From contig JAGLNY010000363.1 of assembly GCA_023139255.1 (NCBI GenBank), forward strand, positions 1 to 5,407: a stretch of DNA of 5,407 bases, read 5' to 3'. The notes beneath the pieces were generated by a model. It saw nothing but the letters and a program-made list of their open reading frames with translations. It was not told the origin of the DNA and did not search any database. The DNA is from Spirochaetales bacterium (GTDB taxonomy: Bacteria > Spirochaetota > Spirochaetia > JABMQR01). A program made the translations under genes and the position numbers. Of this stretch, positions 1 to 5,407 are shown piece by piece (positions within the stretch are counted from its first letter, which is position 1; every line of letters begins with the position of its first letter).

Positions 1-36
1 GTGGATGAAGCATTCGGTATTATGAGAGGAATATAG
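1..36 (+). other. possible 3' tail of an upstream gene
   Basis: The first 36 bases read as eleven open codons (VDEAFGIMRGI) closed by a TAG at 34-36, immediately followed by the TTG start of the first ROK gene. The other two forward frames close at TGA codons at 4-6 or so and at 23-25. This could be the C-terminus of a preceding gene, or simply leader DNA. Eleven codons are too few to identify a protein. The segment also carries the AGAGGA ribosome-binding site (25-30) of the next gene. Confidence 0.2.
25..30 (+). promoter_or_regulatory. ribosome-binding site for the TTG start at 37
   Basis: AGAGGA sits six bases before the TTG at 37. It supports this non-ATG start over the in-frame TTG at 52. 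Confidence 0.6.
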
Positions 37-1254
37 TTGAAAGGACAAAATTTGCAATCGCCTACTAATCGTGAATTCAGAAAACGTGAAGCCAGGCACA
101 CAATACTGACCCTGATCCATGCTCAAGGTGCAATTTCCCAGACAGGTATTGCAGCAAAAACAAAAATAAGACCTGGTACCATTCAAATGCTCGTTAACGA
201 GCTTATTGATGACCGGCTTGTCAGAAAAACCGGAGAGGGGGAATCAAGGGGAGGCAGAAGGCCAACCCTTTTGGAAGTAGATCCGGATCACCATTTCGCA
301 ATTGGTTTGTTTGCAGAGGAAAAGAAAATTACCGGGGGGTTGGTTAATCTAAAAGGAACCATAGTAAATTTCAAAGAATTAAAAAACCTTAATCATAAAA
401 GCCAGGATGAATTCGTGGAATCAGCAGCAGAAATAGTACATGAACTTTTGCATGATTTTCCCGGAAAAGAAGATTTGCTTGGTATAGGAATAGGCATTCC
501 AGGTTTGGTAGACAGGAAAAACGGAATCGGTATCAGGTGTAATTATTATGACTGGTGGAAAAATATTCCTGTAAGATCACTCCTCCAGGATAAGATCGGT
601 GCAACCTTTTATATTGAAAATGATACCAGGACCGCGGCAATAGGAGAAAAATGGTATGGTAAGGGCAAAGGAATAAAAAATTTCCTTTATATATCGCTTG
701 GTGAAACTGTCGGGATGGCCATTGTAATAAATGGGGATCTATATTACGGATTCGGCGAAAGTGCAGGTGAGCTTGGACATACCATAATTCAAATTGACGG
801 CGACAGATGCACCTGCGGTAACAGGGGTTGTGCAGAGGCAATGGCATCGGGAACAGCATTAAAAAGAAAAGCCGGTGTACTTTACAGGGAAGGAGTTCAG
901 TCGCTAATTTTTGACGATATCAAACAAAATAAGGAAATAACACTGGATAAAATAATTGATGCAGTAATTCTGAACGACAAAGTTGCATACAACCTGATTT
1001 CCGAAACGGGTGAGAATATTGGAATTGCCGTAGGCAACATGGTGAACATATTAAACCCGGAATTAATAATTCTTGACGGTTCACTCATGAGAGCTAAAGA
1101 TGTTTTAACAGAAAGTATAGTCAAATCAATTAAAACACATTGTTTCCCGAAGCCTGCTGCTGAAGCAAAGGTGCTTCCCAGTGAATTGGGCGCCAGGTCG
1201 GGAATACTTGGTGCAAGCAGTCTTGTCACAAGACAACTTTTCGAGATGCGTTAA
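37..1254 (+). CDS. ROK-family transcriptional regulator (NagC/XylR type), first of a tandem pair
   Basis: A 405-residue ROK protein, the usual size for the repressor branch of the family. Residues about 15-82 form a winged helix-turn-helix ending in the family's G-R-R-P-T signature (73-77), so it should bind operator DNA. The rest is a sugar-kinase-like fold: E194-N195-D196 (D196 is the position of the catalytic Asp in ROK kinases), E245-L-G-H248 for sugar contact, and C258-x-C260-G-x-x-G-C265-x-E, which with H248 makes the ROK zinc site. The N-terminal D-x-G-G-T-K phosphate-binding motif is replaced by sequence around 90-103, so ATP-dependent kinase activity is unlikely. The TTG start at 37 is chosen because AGAGGA lies six bases upstream and no better start is in frame. 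Family knowledge suggests a cytoplasmic sugar-responsive repressor; its ligand and targets are not visible here. Confidence 0.93.
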   Translation: MKGQNLQSPTNREFRKREARHTILTLIHAQGAISQTGIAAKTKIRPGTIQMLVNELIDDRLVRKTGEGESRGGRRPTLLEVDPDHHFAIGLFAEEKKITGGLVNLKGTIVNFKELKNLNHKSQDEFVESAAEIVHELLHDFPGKEDLLGIGIGIPGLVDRKNGIGIRCNYYDWWKNIPVRSLLQDKIGATFYIENDTRTAAIGEKWYGKGKGIKNFLYISLGETVGMAIVINGDLYYGFGESAGELGHTIIQIDGDRCTCGNRGCAEAMASGTALKRKAGVLYREGVQSLIFDDIKQNKEITLDKIIDAVILNDKVAYNLISETGENIGIAVGNMVNILNPELIILDGSLMRAKDVLTESIVKSIKTHCFPKPAAEAKVLPSELGARSGILGASSLVTRQLFEMR

Positions 1255-1362
1255 GCAGAGAAACCAAAAACACTACATTCTCCGCAAAATTATAGGCACA
1301 TACCAATAATAATAACCATTTAGAGAAGAAACGACGATTTTGACATTCGCCGAAACCTTTAC

Positions 1363-1391
1363 TTGACCATAATTGGCACTTTAATTAGAAT
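1363..1391 (+). promoter_or_regulatory. candidate sigma-70 promoter of the second ROK gene
   Basis: TTGACC (1363-1368) and TAGAAT (1386-1391) are separated by exactly 17 bp, each one mismatch from the vegetative consensus. Transcription would begin near 1398, giving a leader of about 40 bases before the TTG start at 1438. A perfect TTGACA at 1340-1345 lies upstream but has no matching -10 box at a normal distance. The promoter implies that the second ROK gene can be expressed separately from the first. Confidence 0.5.
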
Positions 1392-1409
1392 GTTCCAAAA
1401 CTAGCCAAT
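1372..1409. repeat. inverted repeat ATTGGC/GCCAAT around the -10 box, possible operator
   Basis: ATTGGC (1372-1377) and GCCAAT (1404-1409) are perfect inverted copies separated by 26 bases, bracketing the -10 box and the predicted start point. That position would suit a repressor site, perhaps autoregulation by one of the ROK proteins. The arms are short and widely spaced, so chance is quite possible. Confidence 0.25.
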
Positions 1410-1422
1410 ATAATCAGCATAC

Positions 1423-1429
1423 AAAGGGG
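1423..1429 (+). promoter_or_regulatory. ribosome-binding site that favours the TTG start at 1438
   Basis: AAAGGGG ends eight bases before the TTG at 1438, a normal distance. It overlaps or abuts the upstream in-frame GTG at 1429, which would leave no spacing. The TTG is therefore the better start of the second ROK gene. Confidence 0.55.
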
Positions 1430-1437
1430 TGTGTAAT

Positions 1438-2631
1438 TTGTCTATTGATAAATTAATATTTCCAAAATTATCTTCAAACGGAACTCAAGCGAATATATTA
1501 AAAATAGTTCGCGACTCTTCCCCAATTTCCCGTTCCGGCATAGTCGCACAAAGCGGACTCCCACATGCCGCGGTATCCCGCTCTATCTCTGATCTATTGG
1601 ATAATCAAATAGTTATAGAGGAACCCCTTACGGATACAAAGGGTCCTAGACGCAAGCGGGGTATTCGGTTAAATCCAGAGCTTGGTCACTGTTTATCAGT
1701 TAAATATGGTCCTGCTGGAATAGAAGGTGTGATTATTGATACATCATATGAAACATTGTTCAAAAAAAGTGAAAAGGTTAAACTTGAAACTGCTTCAAGG
1801 GATAAAAAAATAGAAATTATAATATCATTTATCAAAACGCTTATGGAATCGGTATCATCTCTTCCCGGAAAGTGTCTGGGCCTTGCTGTTATTGACCCAG
1901 GGATTATTGATAAACAAGCCAGAGTCTCATTAATGACTACTATTATGGATGATTGGAATAATGTGCCTATCGTGGATATTTTGCAGGGACATTTTAATCT
2001 ACCGGTAATGCTTTCAAACTCAAGCACGGCGCTTATCAGGGCAGTGGATCGGCTGGAACTTAAAAACAGGTACGGAAACTTAATATATATTGAATATGGA
2101 AAAGGAATTTCCTGTGGTTTAAAACTTGAAGGCAATTATATTTTAGGAGCATCCAATTTTGCAGGTGAATTAGGACATTTAAAAGTAACAGCTAGTCAGA
2201 TACCCTGTAAATGCGGTGGTGTAGGTTGTCTTGAAGCTATTGCTGCATTATCAGCATTGGCTCATAATGCGAAAGAGGCTATAAACAGAAATACAAGCAG
2301 CAGCCTTGCAGAGATAGATACTATTGACGGTTTGGCAGTTTTAACAGCTGCAGCAAAAAACGACAGGCTTTCAATGCGTATAGTTGAAGAAGCTTTTGAA
2401 TATCTAGGTCAAGCGGTTGCGGGACTTGTTAATATTCTTAATCCTGAAGTCCTGGTTTTTGACAATAATATAAATCTTGCTGGTAAAGAAGCTATAGAAA
2501 CACTAATGAGATCATTACATAAAAATATTTTACCTTTCAGCCTAACTGAACTTAAAATAAAAATAAGTACAACGCCATTATATTTATGCGTTTTAGGCGG
2601 TGCTGTTTCTGTGCTTGACAATTGTTTATAA
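1438..2631 (+). CDS. ROK-family transcriptional regulator with degenerate kinase motif, second of a tandem pair
   Basis: A 397-residue ROK protein when started at TTG 1438; a GTG at 1429 would add three residues but overlaps the Shine-Dalgarno sequence. The order is a winged helix-turn-helix (about 15-80, with G-P-R-R-K-R-G in place of the usual G-R-R-P), then the sugar-kinase-like fold. E244-L-G-H247 and C257-x-C259-G-x-x-G-C264-x-E are intact, so the sugar pocket and zinc site look preserved. The E-N-D motif reads S193-N194-S195, removing the catalytic Asp, and no D-x-G-G-T-K motif is present, so it cannot be a conventional sugar kinase. It looks paralogous to its upstream neighbour but is clearly diverged and, in sampled stretches, more AT-rich than the downstream operon. 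The probable role is a DNA-binding repressor answering to a sugar or sugar phosphate; ligand and regulon are unknown. Confidence 0.91.
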   Translation: MSIDKLIFPKLSSNGTQANILKIVRDSSPISRSGIVAQSGLPHAAVSRSISDLLDNQIVIEEPLTDTKGPRRKRGIRLNPELGHCLSVKYGPAGIEGVIIDTSYETLFKKSEKVKLETASRDKKIEIIISFIKTLMESVSSLPGKCLGLAVIDPGIIDKQARVSLMTTIMDDWNNVPIVDILQGHFNLPVMLSNSSTALIRAVDRLELKNRYGNLIYIEYGKGISCGLKLEGNYILGASNFAGELGHLKVTASQIPCKCGGVGCLEAIAALSALAHNAKEAINRNTSSSLAEIDTIDGLAVLTAAAKNDRLSMRIVEEAFEYLGQAVAGLVNILNPEVLVFDNNINLAGKEAIETLMRSLHKNILPFSLTELKIKISTTPLYLCVLGGAVSVLDNCL

Positions 2632-2652
2632 TAATACTCTTTAACATATACT

Positions 2653-2667
2653 CAGGATCTTTTCCTG
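2653..2667 (+). terminator. weak hairpin after the second ROK gene
   Basis: CAGGA (2653-2657) and TCCTG (2663-2667) pair as a perfect 5-bp stem with a 5-base loop, 22 bases after the stop codon. No T-run follows, so as an intrinsic terminator it is poor. It may only mark the 3' end of the transcript, or be chance. Confidence 0.2.
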
Positions 2668-2738
2668 TCCCCACCCTTTCCAACTAACCAACTAACCAAC
2701 TTTCTACTTTCTATAATATTTTTTACTGCAATGGGGAC
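2667..2738. repeat. separated inverted repeat GTCCCCA/TGGGGAC
   Basis: GTCCCCA (2667-2673) and TGGGGAC (2732-2738) are perfect inverted copies 58 bases apart, enclosing a low-complexity C/T/A-rich stretch. The right arm extends to a small near-palindrome, GGACTGTCC (2735-2743). The arrangement resembles the ends of a small REP- or MITE-like element, but there is no target-site duplication or second copy in the window to support that. Confidence 0.3.
2680..2701. repeat. short tandem repeat, 2.75 copies of CCAACTAA
   Basis: An exact 8-bp unit, CCAACTAA, is repeated 2.75 times with no mismatches, inside the GTCCCCA/TGGGGAC inverted repeat. It is noncoding and lies between two transcription units. 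Such units often vary in copy number by slippage. Confidence 0.75.
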
Positions 2739-2770
2739 TGTCCAAAATCGGAAATCAACGATAAAATATT

Positions 2771-2785
2771 TTAACACAATGTTAA
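2771..2785. repeat. palindrome TTAACA-CAA-TGTTAA, possible operator
   Basis: A perfect 6-bp inverted repeat with a 3-bp centre, overlapping the candidate -35 box and 69 bases before the HPt start. Its compact, symmetrical form is typical of a site for a dimeric regulator. The binding protein is unknown; the two neighbouring ROK proteins are obvious candidates but nothing else links them to it. Confidence 0.35.
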
Positions 2786-2801
2786 CTTATTGTTGTATTA
2801 T
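2771..2801 (+). promoter_or_regulatory. weak candidate promoter of the HPt/response-regulator operon
   Basis: TTAACA (2771-2776) and TATTAT (2796-2801) resemble -35 and -10 boxes, but the 19-bp spacer is longer than ideal. Other possibilities are TTGTTG (2790-2795) with GATTAT (2813-2818) at 17 bp, or the perfect TATAAT at 2712-2717, which has no recognisable -35. A promoter is expected here because the operon follows a 222-bp gap; which box is used cannot be decided by eye. Confidence 0.3.
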
Positions 2802-2853
2802 GGATTAATAAGGATTATTCATAGTCGGAAATCTTATGAGGTAAGGAAGTACC

Positions 2854-3210
2854 ATGTCGGATCAGTTGGTAATAAATATTGAACGCCTGCAGCTTCTTTT
2901 TGATGGCGACCTGTCTCTACTCAAGCAGATCTTAGGGATAGTGCAGACAGATTTCCCTCAATTATGCATCAAGTTGGGTCACGCCATTGAGAACGGCAAC
3001 ATTGATCTGATACATAGACATGCCCATACACTTAAAGGCAGCATGGCAAATGTCGGCGGGGATATAGCCAGCTCAATAGCTTCCGCAATTGATGCCCATG
3101 CACAAAACTCAGATCTGGAAATGTGTGCGAAAGAGTTTTCCGGATTGCCAAAAGCTATTGATGAATTCCTTGTACAACTGAAATTGGCAGCTGAGGGAGA
3201 ACTTACATGA
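2854..3210 (+). CDS. stand-alone HPt (histidine phosphotransfer) domain protein
   Basis: A 118-residue protein made of a single HPt domain, about the length of one four-helix HPt bundle. The phosphorylation motif H-x-L-K-G-S is at residues 58-63 (H-T-L-K-G-S), followed by A-N-V-G-G, closely matching the family. H58 is the predicted phospho-accepting histidine, and H54 and H56 are extra histidines nearby. There is no signal peptide or membrane segment, so it acts in the cytoplasm. The ATG at 2854 has AAGGA six bases upstream (2843-2847). Its last four bases (ATGA) overlap the start of the REC-HD-GYP gene, which makes that regulator the likely phosphate acceptor. No histidine kinase is encoded in the window, so the donor, presumably a hybrid kinase, must lie elsewhere. 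Confidence 0.92.
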   Translation: MSDQLVINIERLQLLFDGDLSLLKQILGIVQTDFPQLCIKLGHAIENGNIDLIHRHAHTLKGSMANVGGDIASSIASAIDAHAQNSDLEMCAKEFSGLPKAIDEFLVQLKLAAEGELT

Positions 3211-4193
3211 AGGTGCTTATTGCTGATGACGACCATTCTATCCGCTTTATCTTGAAAGTTCAGCTGGAGTCCTGGGGACATCAGGTAATCAGCTGCAAAG
3301 ACGGTAAAGAGGCTCTACAGCATCTTACTTCTGATGATCCTCCCCGAATTGCAATCCTGGACTGGGTAATGGATGGTTATACCGGTGTTGATATCAGTAA
3401 CATCCTTAAAAACCGAACTCCATTGATATATATTATTCTGTTCACCTCGAAAAATAATGAAAAGGATCTGGTAGAAGCAATAGAAAAGGGTGCACACTGC
3501 TTTCAATCAAAGCCAGTCTCTCCCGGTGTCCTGAAAAGTCACATTGAGGTGGCGAAGCGGCTTATCACCGCAGAAGACAAACTGAAAACCCAGGAACGGG
3601 AAATACGCCTTCAGTGCTACTCGGCTCTTTCTGACCTTGCAGAAGTCCGTCACAATAATACCGGTTTTCACATGAAACGTATCAGTCTCTACACAAAACT
3701 GATGGCTGAAAAACTGGGCATGACCCAAAAACAAAGTAACGAACTTGCCTTATACAGCAAGTTCCATGATATCGGGAAAGTTGGGATTGTAGATACCGTT
3801 CTTCTCAGCAAGGAAGCATATAACAAAAATGAACGGGATGTCATGAATACCCATACAGAAATAGGATATTCAATCCTGAGCAGTGTACCGACACTCAGAA
3901 CTGCCGCTCTCATTGCCAGGTCTCACCATGAGCTGTGGAACGGAACCGGTTACCCCGACAAACTGAAAGAGGATGAAATCCCCCTGGAAGCCCGTATAGT
4001 TGCAATTGTTGATGTATACGATGCCCTCAGATCGGAACGAACCTATAAAAAAAGCTGGACACATCCGGAAGTAGTAAGGTACATGCGTGAAAATGCGGGA
4101 AAAGCTTTCGACCCGAAATTAGTGGACATCTTTCTCCTGCATGAAGAAGAATTTAATCAGATTTTTAATACTAATAGTGTGAACAACCAATGA
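3207..4193 (+). CDS. response regulator with REC and HD-GYP domains, probable cyclic-di-GMP phosphodiesterase
   Basis: A 328-residue two-domain regulator. The N-terminal REC domain (about 1-120) has the acidic pair D7-D8, phospho-acceptor D52, switch T80 and K102-P103, so it should be phosphorylatable. A helical linker rich in charged residues (about 115-138) leads to the HD-GYP domain (about 139-320): E146, H155, H187-D188-x-G-K, H216, H240-H241-E, G248-Y249-P250 and D269-x-Y-D. These cover the residues expected for metal binding and hydrolysis of cyclic-di-GMP to pGpG or GMP. The usual H-H-E-x-W-D-G-x-G-Y-P has N245 in place of Asp, and the common R-D-x-Y-T-x-x-H entry reads R-H-N-N-T-G-F-H; neither removes a metal ligand. 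GAGGGAGA at 3193-3200 is its ribosome-binding site, inside the HPt gene. It overlaps its neighbours by 4 bp on both sides. Activity is predicted, not shown. Confidence 0.93.
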   Translation: MKVLIADDDHSIRFILKVQLESWGHQVISCKDGKEALQHLTSDDPPRIAILDWVMDGYTGVDISNILKNRTPLIYIILFTSKNNEKDLVEAIEKGAHCFQSKPVSPGVLKSHIEVAKRLITAEDKLKTQEREIRLQCYSALSDLAEVRHNNTGFHMKRISLYTKLMAEKLGMTQKQSNELALYSKFHDIGKVGIVDTVLLSKEAYNKNERDVMNTHTEIGYSILSSVPTLRTAALIARSHHELWNGTGYPDKLKEDEIPLEARIVAIVDVYDALRSERTYKKSWTHPEVVRYMRENAGKAFDPKLVDIFLLHEEEFNQIFNTNSVNNQ

Positions 4194-5407
4194 TGAATGA
4201 AGTGATAGTCCAGTTTGACGATTTCCCTGTATCTTCCCGGCTCAAATATCCATTCGGCACAAAGATTGCTTCCGCGCTTAAGTCCTCAGGGTGTTTGGAT
4301 TGTGCTGCCGAAACATCCCGGAATTACAGCAGCAATCCTGTTGTTGCAGTGTTGGTTAACAATGAGTTGAAAAGCCTCTCGGATCCGCTTGAGTACAATT
4401 GCCGGCTGGCTCCTGTCAGACTATTCTCTGAATACGGGAAAAGAATGTACCGCCACACCCTCTGTTTTCTGCTTACTATGGCCGGTAGAGAAGTTTGTCC
4501 GGATAGGGAAATGGTAATAGGACATTCATTGGGGGATGGTTATTTCTTTACCTTTTCAGATAGTGAACCGGTTTCAGTTGAATTAGTAATCTCTCTCAAG
4601 GAAGCCATGTATAGACTGGCAGCCCGGGAATTACCGATCTCAAAAATTATAATCGCATACAACGAGGCAATCGACTGGTTGACAGATGCTGGAAGGTATA
4701 ACAGCGTCCTGCTGCTCAGTTCCCAGAATAGAGCCTCAGTACAGCTGTATGAGTGCGGGGACTATCGGGACATCTCATATGAACCCCTGCTTCCCTCTAC
4801 AGCACTGATCACAAAATTTCAACTGCGTCTTTATGGAAACGACGGAATTCTTCTGCGCTACCCGAGAAGCACAAACCCCTTGGTAATCGGAACTTTCTCT
4901 GACAATCCCGTCCTCTTCTCGATTTACCAGGAATATAAGAGATGGGGATCAATACTTTCAGCAGACTGCCTGGGCAAAGTAAACCGCCTCTGTGAAGAAC
5001 GTCGTATTGCTCCGTTTATCCAAGTAGCTGAATCCCTGCAGAATAAGAAAATCTCCAGCATTGCAGATTTAATTGCGAAGAAGCGGGCATCAGCCAGGCT
5101 CCGGTTTATTCTGATTGCAGGCCCCTCTTCATCCGGAAAAACAACATTTGCCAAAAAACTCAGTATCCAACTTCAAGCTCTTGGCATGAGACCTATCGCT
5201 ATTTCTCTGGATGATTATTATAAAAACCGTGTGGATGTTCTTATTGGTGAAGATGGAAAGCCTGATCTTGAAGCGCTGGAAGCACTGGATATTGAGAGAC
5301 TGAATGCTGACCTTTTGGAGCTCTCCGCAAAGGGGAAGGTGGTTATTCCGCAATTTGATTTCGAAATATCCAAAAGGAAGCCTGAAGGAAAAAAAGTTTC
5401 TCTGCCG
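4190..5407 (+). CDS. nucleoside (uridine-type) kinase with N-terminal ThrRS-like domains, 3' end cut off
   Basis: The frame is open for 406 codons to the window edge; relatives of this architecture are around 550 residues, so roughly a quarter is missing. Residues about 1-75 resemble a TGS domain. About 80-230 resemble the second additional domain of threonyl-tRNA synthetase: R88-H89 near its start, I110-G-H-S-L-G-D-G-Y (110-118), and C-G-D-Y-R-D further on. The kinase half has Walker A G311-P-S-S-S-G-K317-T-T, D341-D342-Y-Y-K (substrate/Mg region), P-D-L-E-A-L-x-A-L-D, and P-Q-F-D-F, all as in uridine kinase/phosphoribulokinase-type P-loop proteins. The likely reaction is phosphorylation of a nucleoside, with exact substrate unproven. 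The ATG at 4190 overlaps the preceding stop (ATGA); a second ATG follows at 4193. No clear Shine-Dalgarno sequence is seen, suggesting translation coupled to the upstream gene. Confidence 0.88.
   Translation, partial: MMNEVIVQFDDFPVSSRLKYPFGTKIASALKSSGCLDCAAETSRNYSSNPVVAVLVNNELKSLSDPLEYNCRLAPVRLFSEYGKRMYRHTLCFLLTMAGREVCPDREMVIGHSLGDGYFFTFSDSEPVSVELVISLKEAMYRLAARELPISKIIIAYNEAIDWLTDAGRYNSVLLLSSQNRASVQLYECGDYRDISYEPLLPSTALITKFQLRLYGNDGILLRYPRSTNPLVIGTFSDNPVLFSIYQEYKRWGSILSADCLGKVNRLCEERRIAPFIQVAESLQNKKISSIADLIAKKRASARLRFILIAGPSSSGKTTFAKKLSIQLQALGMRPIAISLDDYYKNRVDVLIGEDGKPDLEALEALDIERLNADLLELSAKGKVVIPQFDFEISKRKPEGKKVSLP

Larger units (their letters stand above)
2748..2833 (+). repeat. direct repeat TCGGAAATC upstream of the HPt operon
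   Basis: TCGGAAATC occurs at 2748-2756 and 2825-2833, exact over nine bases and 77 bp apart, on either side of the candidate promoter. It could be a pair of regulator sites. With only nine bases in a 222-bp gap, coincidence is not excluded. Confidence 0.3.

Noticed and set aside
1340..1345. Perfect TTGACA -35-like hexamer
   Set aside because: No -10-like sequence lies 16-18 bp downstream; the TTGACC/TAGAAT pair further on is better.
1686..2135. 149-codon open frame on the minus strand inside the second ROK gene
   Set aside because: It lies wholly within a gene with clear ROK motifs, has no recognisable domain and no convincing ribosome-binding site, so it is an antisense shadow.
2715..2770. 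Inverted AT-rich repeat AATATTTT (2715-2722) and AAAATATT (2763-2770)
   Set aside because: Composed only of A and T in an AT-rich gap, so the match is expected by chance and carries little meaning.
2632..2853. CRISPR array or small RNA gene in the intergenic gap
   Set aside because: The only tandem unit is 8 bp with no spacers, and no strong stem followed by a T-run marks an RNA gene.
4924..5353. Two minus-strand open frames of about 75 codons opposite the kinase domain
   Set aside because: The plus strand here encodes the Walker A and D-D-Y-Y motifs of a P-loop kinase; the antisense frames show no family features.

Overview
The window is a bacterial chromosomal segment of moderate, roughly 40-45% G+C, with every convincing gene on the + strand. 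Four genes are complete and a fifth runs off the right edge. The combination of tandem ROK-family regulators, a stand-alone HPt protein, a REC-HD-GYP response regulator and a nucleoside kinase with a threonyl-tRNA-synthetase-like front half would fit a spirochaete or another anaerobic Gram-negative-type lineage. That placement is inference from gene content only; no taxonomic marker is present.

Left half (1-2631): two consecutive ROK-family (NagC/XylR-type) transcriptional regulators of similar size and domain order, separated by 174 bp. Both keep the winged helix-turn-helix, the E-x-G-H motif and the Cys-rich zinc motif. The first also keeps the E-N-D motif of sugar-kinase ROK proteins. The second has lost the acidic residues of that motif (S-N-S). 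The second has its own well-formed candidate promoter (TTGACC, 17 bp, TAGAAT) and probably starts at a TTG nine bases inside the longest possible ORF. No sugar transporter or catabolic gene lies in the window, so their effector sugars and targets cannot be named.

Intergenic region (2632-2853): 222 bp with several small structures: a weak hairpin just after the second ROK gene, an 8-bp tandem repeat (CCAACTAA), a separated GTCCCCA/TGGGGAC inverted repeat, a palindrome TTAACA-CAA-TGTTAA, a direct repeat TCGGAAATC, and weak promoter-like boxes ahead of the next gene.

Right half (2854-5407): a tightly packed operon. An HPt phosphotransfer protein overlaps by 4 bp (ATGA) with a REC-HD-GYP response regulator, which overlaps by 4 bp (ATGA) with a uridine-kinase-like nucleoside kinase that is cut by the window edge. 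The likely logic is that a histidine kinase encoded elsewhere passes phosphate through the HPt to Asp52 of the regulator, which then controls cyclic-di-GMP hydrolysis. The coupling to a nucleoside kinase is unusual and has no obvious explanation. No CRISPR array, RNA gene, intact insertion sequence or tRNA was seen.
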